In this document: piece after piece, positions 10,652-21,334 of the stretch
Layout of the letters: each line of letters opens with the position of its first letter
How positions within the stretch are numbered: the first letter of the stretch is position 1
Source of the DNA: Mytilinidion resinicola
Taxonomy: Eukaryota; Ascomycota; Dothideomycetes; Mytilinidiales; Mytilinidiaceae
Direction: 5' to 3'
Assembly: GCF_010093595.1 (NCBI RefSeq)
Contig: NW_022985438.1
Coordinates: 547,241-611,240, forward strand
Length of the DNA stretch: 64,000 nt
Translations under genes and position numbers: made by a program
The notes under the pieces: model-generated
Seen by the model: the letters and a program-made list of their open reading frames with translations, nothing else
The model's database searches: none
Told to the model about the DNA's origin: nothing

Positions 10652-13600
10652 TCACCCCCCGCCCGAGTTCCCTCCCTCCATCCCGCCCCCAGGTCCCTGC
10701 GAACCGCCCACATACCCCGAGCTGCCATCGTAGTACAACATCTCATGCGGCAGGTACTCGAGCCAAGGCATCATATCGTCCCCAAGCGCGCTCATATCGA
10801 TGTCCTGGCTCTGGATCATCATGTCGCCAAAGGGCACCTGTGCTGAGCCATCGAAGCTGCCGCCGATGTCGAACTGGTTATACTGCGACGAGGGCGAGAA
10901 GTCTTGTGTAGGTGACTGGTTAGGGTTGAGGGTAGGCGTACGATTAGGTGGGATGAAGGGGGAGACGCCCGCAGTGATGCGGCCGGGAGAGGCGGTGGAG
11001 TAGGGCGAGTGAAGGTTGAGGAGGAGATCGGCGTCTGAGACGAGGACGGGGTCGGCGGAGGGCATGTTGTGGTATGTTGAGGGTGGCGGCATGGTGGTGA
11101 TTCCAGACGGGTTATGCGCGTATGATTGCGGTGGGGCGCTGGTCTGGAAGCTGGGTGATGGAGGCGGAAGGCCGTGTTCGTACTTGATGCGCTGGTTGGA
11201 TTTTGGTTGAGCAGATGTGTTCTGCGGGGTGGATAGTATCGAGGCAATGGATGGTGCGGCAGCTTCAGACGTGTGCCGGCCATTCGTTTCGCGACTGGTG
11301 TCCGTGGGATACAGGACAGCAAGGCTCGTACTTGGAGAGTTCATGGTGCCAGTGAGAGACCATCCAATGGCTACGAAACTGATTAGTCTCAACAAAATGT
11401 GATTGGCATGAAGCAACAAACCTTGGTTCATCATGGGCGAAGCTGGCCCACTAATGGTTTGACCGCTTGGCTTGTGCCGCAAAGCAGAAGCCACCCTTGC
11501 TTGTGCCACGTCGCTGACCCCTTGGGCTGTGAGATATGTTCCCCAAGACAGTTTCCTCCGCCATCCAGGAGACGTGAAGGCGGGCTCAGGTCGCGGGAGC
11601 TCTAGAGCGCTCTCCATCTCTTCTCTAGTGTATAAAAGGGGATCTCCGACCCCTTTGGCCTTCTGGTCAAGTACTGTCAGTATATACTTTACACCAGCCC
11701 AGTATGTTTCCAGTGATTTGAGGGCCCTGTAACACCTTTGGTAGTTCTGGTTCGCTGCCGAGGCTAGCAATGTATGCTTTGCTGCCTGGTTCTTGTCTAT
11801 AGAAGTGTCCAGTAGATGGGTCATCCTGTCGCCGTTGGACTGAGAGAACATTTGTTTATCGAGCTTCTGTTGGTCAACAGGGGTCTTCGTCAAGACCCCA
11901 GAATCATGGCTTTGGTGAGATCCCGGGGTGGAAGGTCTTGAGTGCGGATTCGAAGAGGCTGAATGCAGCGCGGTCTCTCTTAGAAAGGCACAAGCTGCGA
12001 CATAGATAGGTTGACTGTCTCAGATGTCAGCAACTGCACCTACACTACCGGAGAGCTTTACGTACCTCGTGAATGGATTACCAAGTGCCGACTTTGAATC
12101 TATCAGCTCTGCAAATGATAAAATGTCTGCGATAGTCTTTGCTGAGGACATGGATAATTCTCTGCTGTTGGGTAACAATTGCTGAATGCTCCCTTCGAAG
12201 GTCTTGAGTAATGTCGGTTGATGGAGAAGAACAATAAGAGTGTGGAACCAGAAATGAAGAAGAACGAAGTTCGTTCCTTGGTTGACCTTGACGTAGTGCT
12301 GGAAGTTGACGGCGTTGAAATGAAGCCTTGGCGAGAGCCCTTGATAGATATCGGTCAAATGGTTCTCCATAGCAGCTAGCTGCGCAAGAACATCCTGCGT
12401 GACATGAGACACTTCCTTGATGCTGTTTAGCAGATCTGTTACACGCCCGTACAGGTGGATTATTCGGATCAAGGCTGGGAACGGAACAGGCCAAGCAGTC
12501 ACTGGATCGGCCTCATCGAGCGATGGGAAAGAGATTTCAATGTCCCGGTCGCGCAGAGTCACGGGCCGTCCAGTGCCAGACGAGATGACACGATCCAGGA
12601 AGAAGATTGACCAAAAGGTGTCTACTCGCTCACGCTCAACCGCCCGCTGCTCTTCGATGGCGGATTCGTCTACACTCTTCTCAAATGGTAGGAGCGGCGG
12701 AGTTCTCTCCTGTGATGGCTCATGCTTCCCGTTTGTAGGCGCAGTCTTCACAGTCTTAGGCGTGGGGCCGGAACGGCCTTCATATCTCAGGCCTTCTAGT
12801 GTCTGCATTCCAAGATCCTGTGCCATGCGAATTGCAATCCCCAAGTACATCCAGAGTCCACTGTCGCGACTCGCACCAAACTCATCGTATGCGAGTAGAA
12901 GGGCCGCTTGCACCACAGCAACGCTGGGACACGGGAAGGTGTCAGGAATTGCTGATTTAGCTCGTTGTGCAAATGCCTGCCCGTGCTCTGAAGGATGGAC
13001 ACTGGGGACTTTTCGAAGCTCTGCCTCCGTCTCTGGCTCTGGACTGCCAGTCAACATGGGGTGAGTGGAAAACCGGGCAGCCAATGCGCACACAGCGTCG
13101 ACTAGGATTGCATCGACTTGCTTTTCTTCCAGATCACGCAAGAAGCGGTCTCGCTGCAAGAAAGGAAAACTGCACCCAAGATGCGTGAAGAAAGTTTTGC
13201 ACAAATGGGTGATCAAAGGGCTTGGTGACATTGCCGAGGTGTCGTACACTGGGATCTCAATGGGCGTACGAGCCTCCGGCACTTGGACAGGCGAATACTG
13301 GCCGTGAGAAGGCTGCACTCCTGGAGAGGACTCAAGAGCTGATTCTTTTATAAGTTTAGTTGATGTTGCAAGAAGCATAGCCTTACCTTCAGACGAGGTG
13401 TGCCCAGTACCTTGGCGTTTCCCTCGGACCTTTACCACCATCTGTTTGAAGCCAGGCATGATGGCAGTAGGTCCAAAGTAACGGAAGTATGGCATTCGGT
13501 TGCGAGTGCTCAGACTCAAACCAGCGCCTGAGACAGAGTCAGTGGTGATCTTCGCGAGACAGTGGGGATGCCAATTTACCGGCATCTTCCTCGAGCTTTC

Positions 13601-14108
13601 CGCCGTTGCTGGGTCTTGAATTGTCGGACGGCCTCGCTTTCGAGGAGTCAATAGACCGCTTATGCGATGTTGATGGGCGAGAGTCCTGCGGCGACTGGGC
13701 AGGCAGTTTGTGTTTGCGGGGCTGCGAGGATATCGTGGTATGTGAAGCGTCCCCCATCAACGTCTTCTTGGTCACATCTTTGCTGTCTTCCGACACAGGG
13801 CTGAAGGGAGCGTCGCCTTCGGGCCCATAGCCACCGCACTCGTGCTTGTTCTGCGTACAGGTCCCACACACCGGGCGTTCGCCTGGAGGCACGGTTAGCA
13901 GTGTTCCTCCCCGTCCCCACGGACTGCCCCCGACGCGAGCATGCAACTAACCGGAACATCGCGTCTTCCTCCGCCGACACGTCAAGCAGGCAGAGTTGAT
14001 CCTGCGTCTCTTCGCGTAGGGCCCGTCATGGTTCGTCACGAAGCGGATGGGCTTCGGCTTGGCAGGCGAGGCATTGGACGCGGTGGTGGCGACGGTGCTG
14101 TGATTCAT
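10652..14108 (-). CDS. Zn2Cys6 fungal-specific transcription factor
   Basis: Nuclear DNA-binding regulator, 1061 aa. Exons: 14108..13952, 13882..13580, 13527..13387, 13338..12066, 12014..11422 and 11370..10652, all phases consistent. The zinc cluster is split by intron 1: ACLTCRRRKTRCSG joins ERPVCGTCTQNKHECGGYG, giving C-x2-C-x6-C-x5-C-x2-C-x6-C, preceded by basic KRRR. The fungal-specific TF domain follows (LITHLCKTFFTHLGCSFPFL; FWSIFFLDRVISSGTGRP). Exon 4 to 5 joins GNPFT to SQPIYVAACAFL, as usual for the family. The C-terminus is Ser/Pro/Gln-rich and ends in an acidic-aromatic segment (MMPWLEYLPHEM) that may activate. The introns 13386..13339 (48 nt) and 11421..11371 (51 nt) have no stop and keep the frame, so retained forms would also be open. 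The start is the first in-frame ATG. The regulated pathway cannot be told from the neighbours. Confidence 0.88.
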
Positions 14109-14834
14109 GAAAAAGGCCGGCCGGGTGCCTGTGGAGATGCGCGACAGACTCAAGACACCATTGGGCTGCGGGTTGGGCTCCTGGGGGTGCTGCTGCGCTC
14201 CAAGATGAGGTTGCCGAGGCCGCAAGAATGGGGACTTCGAGATGGCGGCTCAGGGTGCACGATGCGGTTTCGTCGGGGTCAAAGGGGCGCGAGCCGTCTG
14301 GGCGGGCTTTTGGTGGGAGAGGGTGCAGCTTGGGGCCTCGCGGTCATGGTCCCCGCTGGGCGTCGAGGTGAGCGAGCGGTGCAGCGGGTGTGACAGGCGC
14401 AAAAAGCTGGGGTCGGGAACACGAGAGCGGAGAGCGGCCTGCAGCACCAGCGCGTGCCCCTTTAGCCGGTCCTACGCATGAAACGTGCGAATCGCGGAGA
14501 GGAAGTGTCATTTCTGGCGCCACGAGCGCTCTAGGAGCCTCGCTGCGTGCCCGGAATAGTCGCAGGCCAATTGGCAGCCATGGGGCTCCCTCGGGCGCTG
14601 TTGAGCGCAGGCTGAGGAGCGCAGGCTGAGCACACAGGCAGACGGATGGATGCTTTTTCTTACGAGATCGGCACCAACCCCAGCTTTTGTCATCCGTTAG
14701 CTGCGATCGGGCCCAGCTCTGCCGTTTGCCTTTGCGCGAGGTCCCTCTGAGGTCCACCCATCCGGAGCTTCTATCAACGACCACATCGAAACCACCTGCG
14801 ACGCCACCCGGCCAACCTCACCCATTCTACGGCC
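14109..14834. promoter_or_regulatory. Divergent promoter region between zinc-cluster gene and ATP12
   Basis: About 725 bp shared by two genes that point away from each other. On the minus side the leader includes an upstream ATG at about 14346 opening a 22-codon frame that stops before the main start, so a regulatory uORF is possible. The sequence is GC-rich. No TATA box is obvious. Confidence 0.4.
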
Positions 14835-15992
14835 ATGGAGACTCTGCGGTCTCTGTCCTCCCTCGGGCGACTTTCCTCGCGCCGAATTCCCGCAAGACGA
14901 ACACATCTGCCCATCGTGCAATGTCTGCATACATCACCGCCACGTCCTGCCAACCCGCTCCCACATCCCGTAGTCTCCGGTGCTCCCCCGGACCCTCCAG
15001 TCTCAGACGTAGACGAGCGAGTAGCGCGGAAAAAGCGGCAGGTTGAGCTGCTCAAGAGGGCTCAGGAGCTCCGGGCGAGTCCTTCCAAGTCGAAGGGCGG
15101 TCTGCTGAAGCGGTTCTGGAAGGATGTCAGTGTGAAAGAGACCCCAGGTAAGCTCGGAGCCCTGAGCAAGGAGAGTGTACATCTAATTGCGCTAGATGGC
15201 CATCAGGTTTTCCTCGATACCCGGCCTGTGCGGACACCCACGAAAGATATCCTCACCGTTCCCCACGGCAAACACCACCTCGCCGCCGCCATAGCCCTCG
15301 AATGGGACCTGCTGGTGAGCATACAGCAAGCGCTCAAGACACACAACATCCCGATGACGTCTCTGGCATCACGTGCTTTGGACATACAGGCGGCGGATGC
15401 TGACGAAAAGAGCTCGGTGAGGAATGACATTGTCAAGATGATGATGCGCTATCTCGCCACCGACACGCTGCTGTGCTGGGCGCCGGAGAAGAACATTCAC
15501 GACGCGCCCCAACTGGAGGAGCGGGCGGGCACAGAAACGCTGCGCAAACTGCAAATCCGGGTAGCCAAGCCCATCATTGCGCATCTCACGACAAAAGTAT
15601 GGCCGGGCGTGGAGATCACGCCAATTACCCAGGAGGACAGCATTCTGCCCCTCCCGCAGCCTGACATGACCAAGGATGTCATTCGCGGGTGGCTGTCCGG
15701 ACTGCCAGCGTACGAGCTGGCCGGTCTCGAGCGCGCCGTCCTGGCTAGCAAGAGTCTGCTCGTCGGAGTGCGGCTACTTGTCGAGTGGAGCGAACATCTG
15801 AGCCATCTACGGGATGAGGCTGCTGGAGATCGCTTCGGCATTGAGGAAGCGGCCGAAGCAGCGAGTCTGGAGGTTCGCTGGCAGACAGGCATGTGGGGGG
15901 AAGTCGAGGACACTCACGACGTCGAGAAGGAGGACATGCGCAGACAGCTCGGAAGCGTCATCCTGCTTGTCAGCGGGGACAGTCGGCAGTAG
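14835..15992 (+). CDS. ATP12: ATP synthase F1 assembly chaperone ATP12
   Basis: Mitochondrial matrix chaperone that binds the F1 alpha subunit during assembly of the F1 alpha3-beta3 hexamer. Exons 14835..15147 and 15196..15992 give 369 aa. The intron 15148..15195 (GTAAGC..TAG, 48 nt) is in frame and stop-free, so the unspliced frame stays open at 385 codons. Splicing restores the expected VKETPDGHQVFLDTRPVRTP, while the unspliced form puts 16 odd residues in the middle. The N-terminus is Arg/Ser/Leu-rich without acids (METLRSLSSLGRLSSRRIPA), as in a mitochondrial presequence. The family core follows: AIALEWDLLVSIQQ, MTSLASRALD, MRYLATDTLLCWAPE, and a C-terminal LERAVLASKSLLVG helix. Length fits the fungal family. 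Confidence 0.95.
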   Translation: METLRSLSSLGRLSSRRIPARRTHLPIVQCLHTSPPRPANPLPHPVVSGAPPDPPVSDVDERVARKKRQVELLKRAQELRASPSKSKGGLLKRFWKDVSVKETPGKLGALSKESVHLIALDGHQVFLDTRPVRTPTKDILTVPHGKHHLAAAIALEWDLLVSIQQALKTHNIPMTSLASRALDIQAADADEKSSVRNDIVKMMMRYLATDTLLCWAPEKNIHDAPQLEERAGTETLRKLQIRVAKPIIAHLTTKVWPGVEITPITQEDSILPLPQPDMTKDVIRGWLSGLPAYELAGLERAVLASKSLLVGVRLLVEWSEHLSHLRDEAAGDRFGIEEAAEAASLEVRWQTGMWGEVEDTHDVEKEDMRRQLGSVILLVSGDSRQ

Positions 15993-16755
15993 AGCTCGAC
16001 TCGACGTATGACGGCATGAAAAAATGCCAAGATGTAAAAAAATGTAATATACAGAACTACCCATGCCAACTGAGGGGCTCCGTGACGGTTTTGGCATTGT
16101 CACTGCGATATAACCTTGTACATGACATAACATCCTAGCGTGGTATAACCTTACAGCGGGATCATCTTACAACGTGATATAACATATTAGCAACTGATCG
16201 TTTTGGCAGACTTGATGCTCTGCCTAGTCCACTCAGGCAGTGGCAGGTGTTCACCCACCAAATGTCTGTCACCCGAATTTTGCTCCATCCATCGAGTCCC
16301 CGCACGCATACGGACAATGGTGTAAGCAAGCTTTTATCGTAGTATCGCAGCATCGCAGCGGCGCGAGGCCGAACTTCGCGAAGCACCTACGCATTGTGGC
16401 ATTATTCCCGCCATGTTTATGCATAATTATCCCAGGCCGCCGCTGCACGCACCTCCATTTGTCGAGGACAGGTGAACAAGGTTTGCCATGCTGCCACACT
16501 ACCGCTAACTCCCCTAACGGCCTGGCGGTTTCGTCACCCAGGTGGCCGTGCCGTCTCGAAACCCCGCGTCCATTTGTTGGAGCGCATCCAGCTCTATTCC
16601 TAAGCAGCACGCTTTTGCTCCCCGAAATGCCGCACAAAGACTGAGTCTGCGCCGTTTTGGATCTGTTGTGCACCAACCCTCATTGCTATCTCAAATCTCA
16701 CCGCGCGCCGCATCCCCGCAGTCCGTCCTTCACGACTCACCACACAACACTAGAA
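15993..16755. other. Intergenic region between ATP12 and the OSBP gene
   Basis: About 760 bp. The first 200 bp hold a degenerate 18-bp repeat, listed separately. The rest is the 5' flank and leader of the OSBP gene. Overlapping open frames of about 130 codons on both strands at 16240-16676 have no recognisable content and are probably chance. Confidence 0.5.
16104..16192. repeat. Degenerate 18-bp tandem repeat
   Basis: Five units with a period of 16-18 bp, each built on t-g-[at]-t-ATAAC-[ac]-t with a following t-agcg. Units begin at about 16104, 16123, 16141, 16159 and 16175. It lies 110 bp past the ATP12 stop, probably in or near its 3' end. Units differ at several bases, so it is an old or selected array. 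Confidence 0.6.
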
Positions 16756-19700
16756 ATGGACGGGTAAGTAGCTGCCACGGCCATGAATGACTCTAGCGAC
16801 ACCACCGCACAGTAGGGGCTCTGCTCTTGTGATCCATGAGCCTGGAATCTGAAGCTCACGCAGAGACTGACAATGCTGCAGGCACAAGCGGTCCAAGTCG
16901 GCCAGCGTGAAGCATCTTCTCTCCCGCGTTTCTTCCAAGCCCGACGTCACCGACCTGCCAGAAAACAGTACTTCCCATACTTCGGCGGCAGCCTCGACGA
17001 CCTCTCTCAGCTCCCAGCAGTCTTCGCTACCTGTCCGGGGCCCTTCTAGCCACATTAGACACCCATCGCGTCCCGGTCACCGACCGCATCTCTCTACGAC
17101 AATGTCCAACGCCGGAGGGCTGTCCGACAGCTTGGCGCCAGCCTCTCCGAGCCATGGCACGTCTCCTGCCTCGCCGACTACCAAGGGAACCTCGATCGAA
17201 CAATCCGTCAAGATGTTCAGGGTCTTTGAAGCGTTGCGCAACGGTGATACTGGTGCTATATCCAAGGCCATGAGGGAGCAGGCAGTCCCAGCTGCAGATC
17301 CAGACAAGAGCGCGTCGTCAATTGCCCTGTCATCCACCGGTCGTCTGGAAGGGACATCAATATTACACCTGGCTATACAATGTGCTGAAATGCCAGTCAT
17401 TGAATTTGTCCTCTCGAACTCAACACCAGGATCTGACGGACCTATCGATATCAATGGGAGGGACAAGGACGGCAATACCCCCCTGCATCTTGCCGCAACT
17501 CTCGGTCGAGCGCCTGTTGTTCGTACGCTGTTAGATCAGCCCGGTATTAACGATTCTGTCTCGAATTACCTAGGTCAGACGCCTCTAGACCTCGCGCGCA
17601 CCCCGGAGATATTCCAGCTCCTGCAGCTTGCGAGATCCATCTTTGTTGACACCAACGTGAAGAAAATTCAGAGTCTAGTAGCGGCGGGCGATTTGACCGC
17701 CTTGGAGAAATTATTCCAGGACCCTAGAATTCGCAGCACAATAGACGTCAATGGCGGCGAGCTTACGACTGACCCTGTAACACTTGAATCTGGCGGAACC
17801 CTCTTACACGAAGCAGCGCGAAGGAGAGATATCAAGCTCATTCAAATGCTTTTGCTCAACGGCGCCGATCCCTTCAGGCGAGACAGGAAAGGGAAACTCC
17901 CGCAAGAAGTTACCAAAGATGACAGGACACGAGCAATCCTAAAGCGATCACCCGCAGCACATGCAGCGCAACGAGGGATCCAAGAAAAGACAATTCTTGG
18001 CAGCTCAGCTGCACAAGCCGGCTCAAGTGGCGCGGAAAATCCCTTGGGTAGTAAAGACGGTCGCGAAATGAAAGGATACCTCAAGAAGTGGACGAATTAC
18101 ACCAGTGGGTACAAGTTGCGGTGGTTCGTACTCGAAGATGGTGTGCTTAGCTACTACAAACATCAAGGTAAATCAATAAATCTTGGTCGTCAATTGCCCT
18201 CAATTGCTTACATGTGATAGATGATGCTGGGTCTGCTTGCCGAGGAGCCATAAATATGAAAATTGCTAAGCTATACATGGATCCTCAAGACAAACAGCGC
18301 TTTGAGATTCACGGGAAGTCCTCTGTTAAATACCATCTCAAAGCCAATCACCAGGTAGAAGCAAAGCGCTGGTATTGGGCACTGAACAATGCCATTCGGT
18401 GGAGCAAAGATGAGGCTCAAGAGGAAGAAAAGCGTCAAACTCGCGAGGTGGAAGCACTCAAGCAAGCCAAAATAGAACAATTCGAAAAGCGACCCGCCGG
18501 CGAAGGAGACTCTTTGAGCATTCATTCCAGAGCTGCACCCAAAAGCTTCGCTCCTTGTAGGTTGCCCTCCTTACTTCTTCGTCATGCCTTCAACTCACAC
18601 TATTTCTCAGCGGCCGGATCACTTAGTGTGCCATTTGCCATTGGTAGCACATCGAGAACCGGTGCAAGCACTGTAGACGATGACGACTATCCTCCTAGCA
18701 ATTATGAACTCAGTTACTCTGGTGGAGATCTTGCCAAGTTGCAAAGCCACCTCGGCACTGCTACAGCAGAGGGAGAGGACGACGATGACGATGACTATGG
18801 AGACGGCAGTAGTAGTCACGAGGTGCAACCGGCAAGCAAGGACGCCTTTAATATCACCGCCCAGTCTGCAAAACTACAGCTTGATTTGTTAGGGCAGGTG
18901 TCTGCGGCCCTCGTTGCAGAAAGAACACGAAATCCCACAATGCAAATATCAGACCCAACGGCGGTACAAGCTCTCACATCGTATGAGTCCGCGGTTGGAA
19001 ATCTTAAGGCCCTTGTTGGGGATCTTTTGCGGATTGCTCGAGATCGCGACGCCTATTGGCAGTATAGACTTGATCGAGAAGCCAACGTTCGCCGGATGTG
19101 GGAAGAGAGCATGGCCCGGGTCGTGCAAGAACAAGAAGAACTCGAAAGCCGTATTGGTCTATCCGAGCTGAAGCGGAGGAAGACCAAAGCCGCTCTCCGC
19201 GAAGCTCTCGAAGGATATGAAATGAACGAGTCTCGTCCACTAAGTAGGGACGGAGAAAAGGATGAATTTGCTGAGGCTGAGGAAACACCTACCAGGGAGC
19301 CGGAAGACTTCCTGCGACCTAGGGGTACTAACAGGGGCGCTAGCAGTGCTGTTCGACGAAAGTCTACCTTTGTCGACTTGGGAGAGCTGTCCGACTCTGA
19401 CGCCGACTCTGACGAATTCTTTGATGCAGTGGATGCGGGTGAAATAGAAGTCGTTGAGATGCCGATCTCAAGCCCTGGTATCGGAGCTATAGAGATGCCA
19501 CCATCCACTGAGGAGTTGTTCGACGATAAAATGGCGCAGATATCGACTGCTTGGAGGGGCTATGAGGATGGTCCTCGGCAGAAGCTAGCGATGGATGCAG
19601 ATGACAGGCCCAAGATAAGTCTTTGGGTATGTCTCGATGCCTTTTATCGATTAGCCACGATCTAACTCTCACAGGGTATCCTTAAATCCATGATTGGTAA

Positions 19701-20888
19701 AGACATGACCAAAATGACTTTACCTGTCTCCTTCAATGAGCCTACTTCTCTGCTCCAGCGTGTTGCTGAGGACATGGAATATACCGACCTGCTCGACACA
19801 GCGGCTGAACGGATGGACTCGACCGAGAGACTCGTATATGTTGCTGCGTTCGCGGCTAGCGAATACGCTTCAACAATCGCCCGAGTCGCGAAGCCCTTCA
19901 ATCCTCTTCTTGGAGAGACATACGAGTATGCCCGGCCTGATAAGGGGTATCGTTTCTTCATTGAGCAAGTCAGTCACCATCCGCCGGTTGGTGCTGCCTA
20001 TGCTGAATCGAAAAAATGGGACTACTACGTAAGTTAACTGTGTCTTCACTCTCTTTAAGTAGGCACTGCTGATACAATATAAAGGGCGAATCCGCTGTGA
20101 AATCCAAGTTTTATGGCAAATCGTTCGACATCAACCCACTTGGAACATGGTTTTTGAATCTCCGACCAACTTCTGGTGGATCTGAGCTCTACACATGGAA
20201 AAAGGTCACCTCTTCGGTGGTAGGCATCATCACCGGAAACCCAACCGTCGACAACTACGGCCTGATGGAGGTCAAGAATTGGAACACAGGCGAAGTCTGC
20301 CAACTTGACTTCAAAGCCCGGGGTTGGAAAGCCTCCTCCGCTTACCAGGTCCACGGCAAAGTCATGACTGCGGACGGCAAACCCCGCTGGAGCATCGGCG
20401 GCCGCTGGAACGACAAGATCTACGCCCGCCTCACCCCCGGCTACGAAGACAGCGTGGTCCACCCGAACACCTCGGGCTTGAAACCCGCCGAGGAGAACAA
20501 GGCTTTCCTAGTGTGGGAATGCCATGGACGGCCGGCCGGCATCCCGTTCAATTTGACCCCATTCTGCGTTACGCTCAACGACGTGCCAGACAAGCTCCGC
20601 CCCATTCTCGCGCCCACTGATACCCGACTCCGCCCAGACCAGCGTGCGATGGAGGACGGCGAGTACGACCTCGCTGCCTCGGAGAAGAACCGTGTCGAGG
20701 AGAAGCAGCGTGCGAGAAGGCGAGAGCGAGAGGCGAGGGGGGAGGAGTTTGTTCCGCGGTGGTTCTCGAAAGAGAGGTGCGAGACGACAGGGGAGGAGTA
20801 CTGGGCCTTTAATGGAGAGTACTGGACCACGAGACATGAGGTTTCGGATAAGGGGGGGAAGTGGGAGGGATTAGAGGATATTTTCTGA
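16756..20888 (+). CDS. OSH1: Oxysterol-binding protein, Osh1/OSBP type (ankyrin-PH-FFAT-ORD)
   Basis: Lipid-transfer protein expected at ER-Golgi or ER-endosome contacts, exchanging sterol for PI4P. 1267 aa from exons 16756..16763, 16882..18167, 18221..18556, 18611..19626, 19675..20028 and 20085..20888. The first coding exon is only 8 nt (ATG GAC GG) and joins to give [16 protein letters not shown]. Ankyrin repeats at about 155-350 ([40 protein letters not shown]). PH domain at about 397-495 ([20 protein letters not shown]), split by an intron. A coiled coil lies before the FFAT-like motif DEFFDAVD (about 808-817), which would bind a VAP/Scs2 protein in the ER. The ORD starts near 883 ([20 protein letters not shown]) and has the signature EQVSHHPP at about 978-985. 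The intron 18557..18610 is 54 nt and stop-free. Confidence 0.95.
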
Positions 20889-21334
20889 AGAGATAGAAGG
20901 GTGAAGGGGAATTGTATATCAGAATGGAAGGGAAAGTGGGGAGATGTATGTGCTAGAGTTTGAGTAATGGAAAACTTATTCCTTTCTTGATATTCTCACA
21001 TGGCCAGATGTTTTGACTTGGGCCATTGTTGGACTAATTTCACGATTGTTCTAATGTCGCTCACTTCTAGGATTGAAAGTCCGAGGCTGTGTAAATTTCA
21101 CTGCGAGATTAAGTTTGACAATACGTAAATCCATTGAAATATAGGAACATAAATCCCAATCTTCCTGCACAAAAGAAACAAAAAGAGTCCGCACCTCCAG
21201 CCCCACCAAGTCACGACCTGAACATCGACGTCATCTGGCCATCAACACCAACGCCGCGCCTCACCAAAGCTTATAGATATACCCACCGGCCCGCTCCTAA
21301 TTGAAAACCCCGCGATGATCCAGCAACCCTAACC
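20889..21334. promoter_or_regulatory. Spacer between OSBP and SAC genes
   Basis: About 445 bp between two genes in the same direction, holding the OSBP 3' end and the SAC promoter. An AT-rich stretch near 21115-21160 and tatagatata near 21271 could be core promoter. No repeat or small gene seen. Confidence 0.35.

Noticed and set aside
12417..13064. Plus-strand 215-codon frame
   Set aside because: Antisense of the zinc-cluster regulator exon; Arg/Ser-rich without domain.
16240..16676. Overlapping 134- and 135-codon frames on both strands
   Set aside because: Mutually antisense and without recognisable content; region is the OSBP upstream flank.
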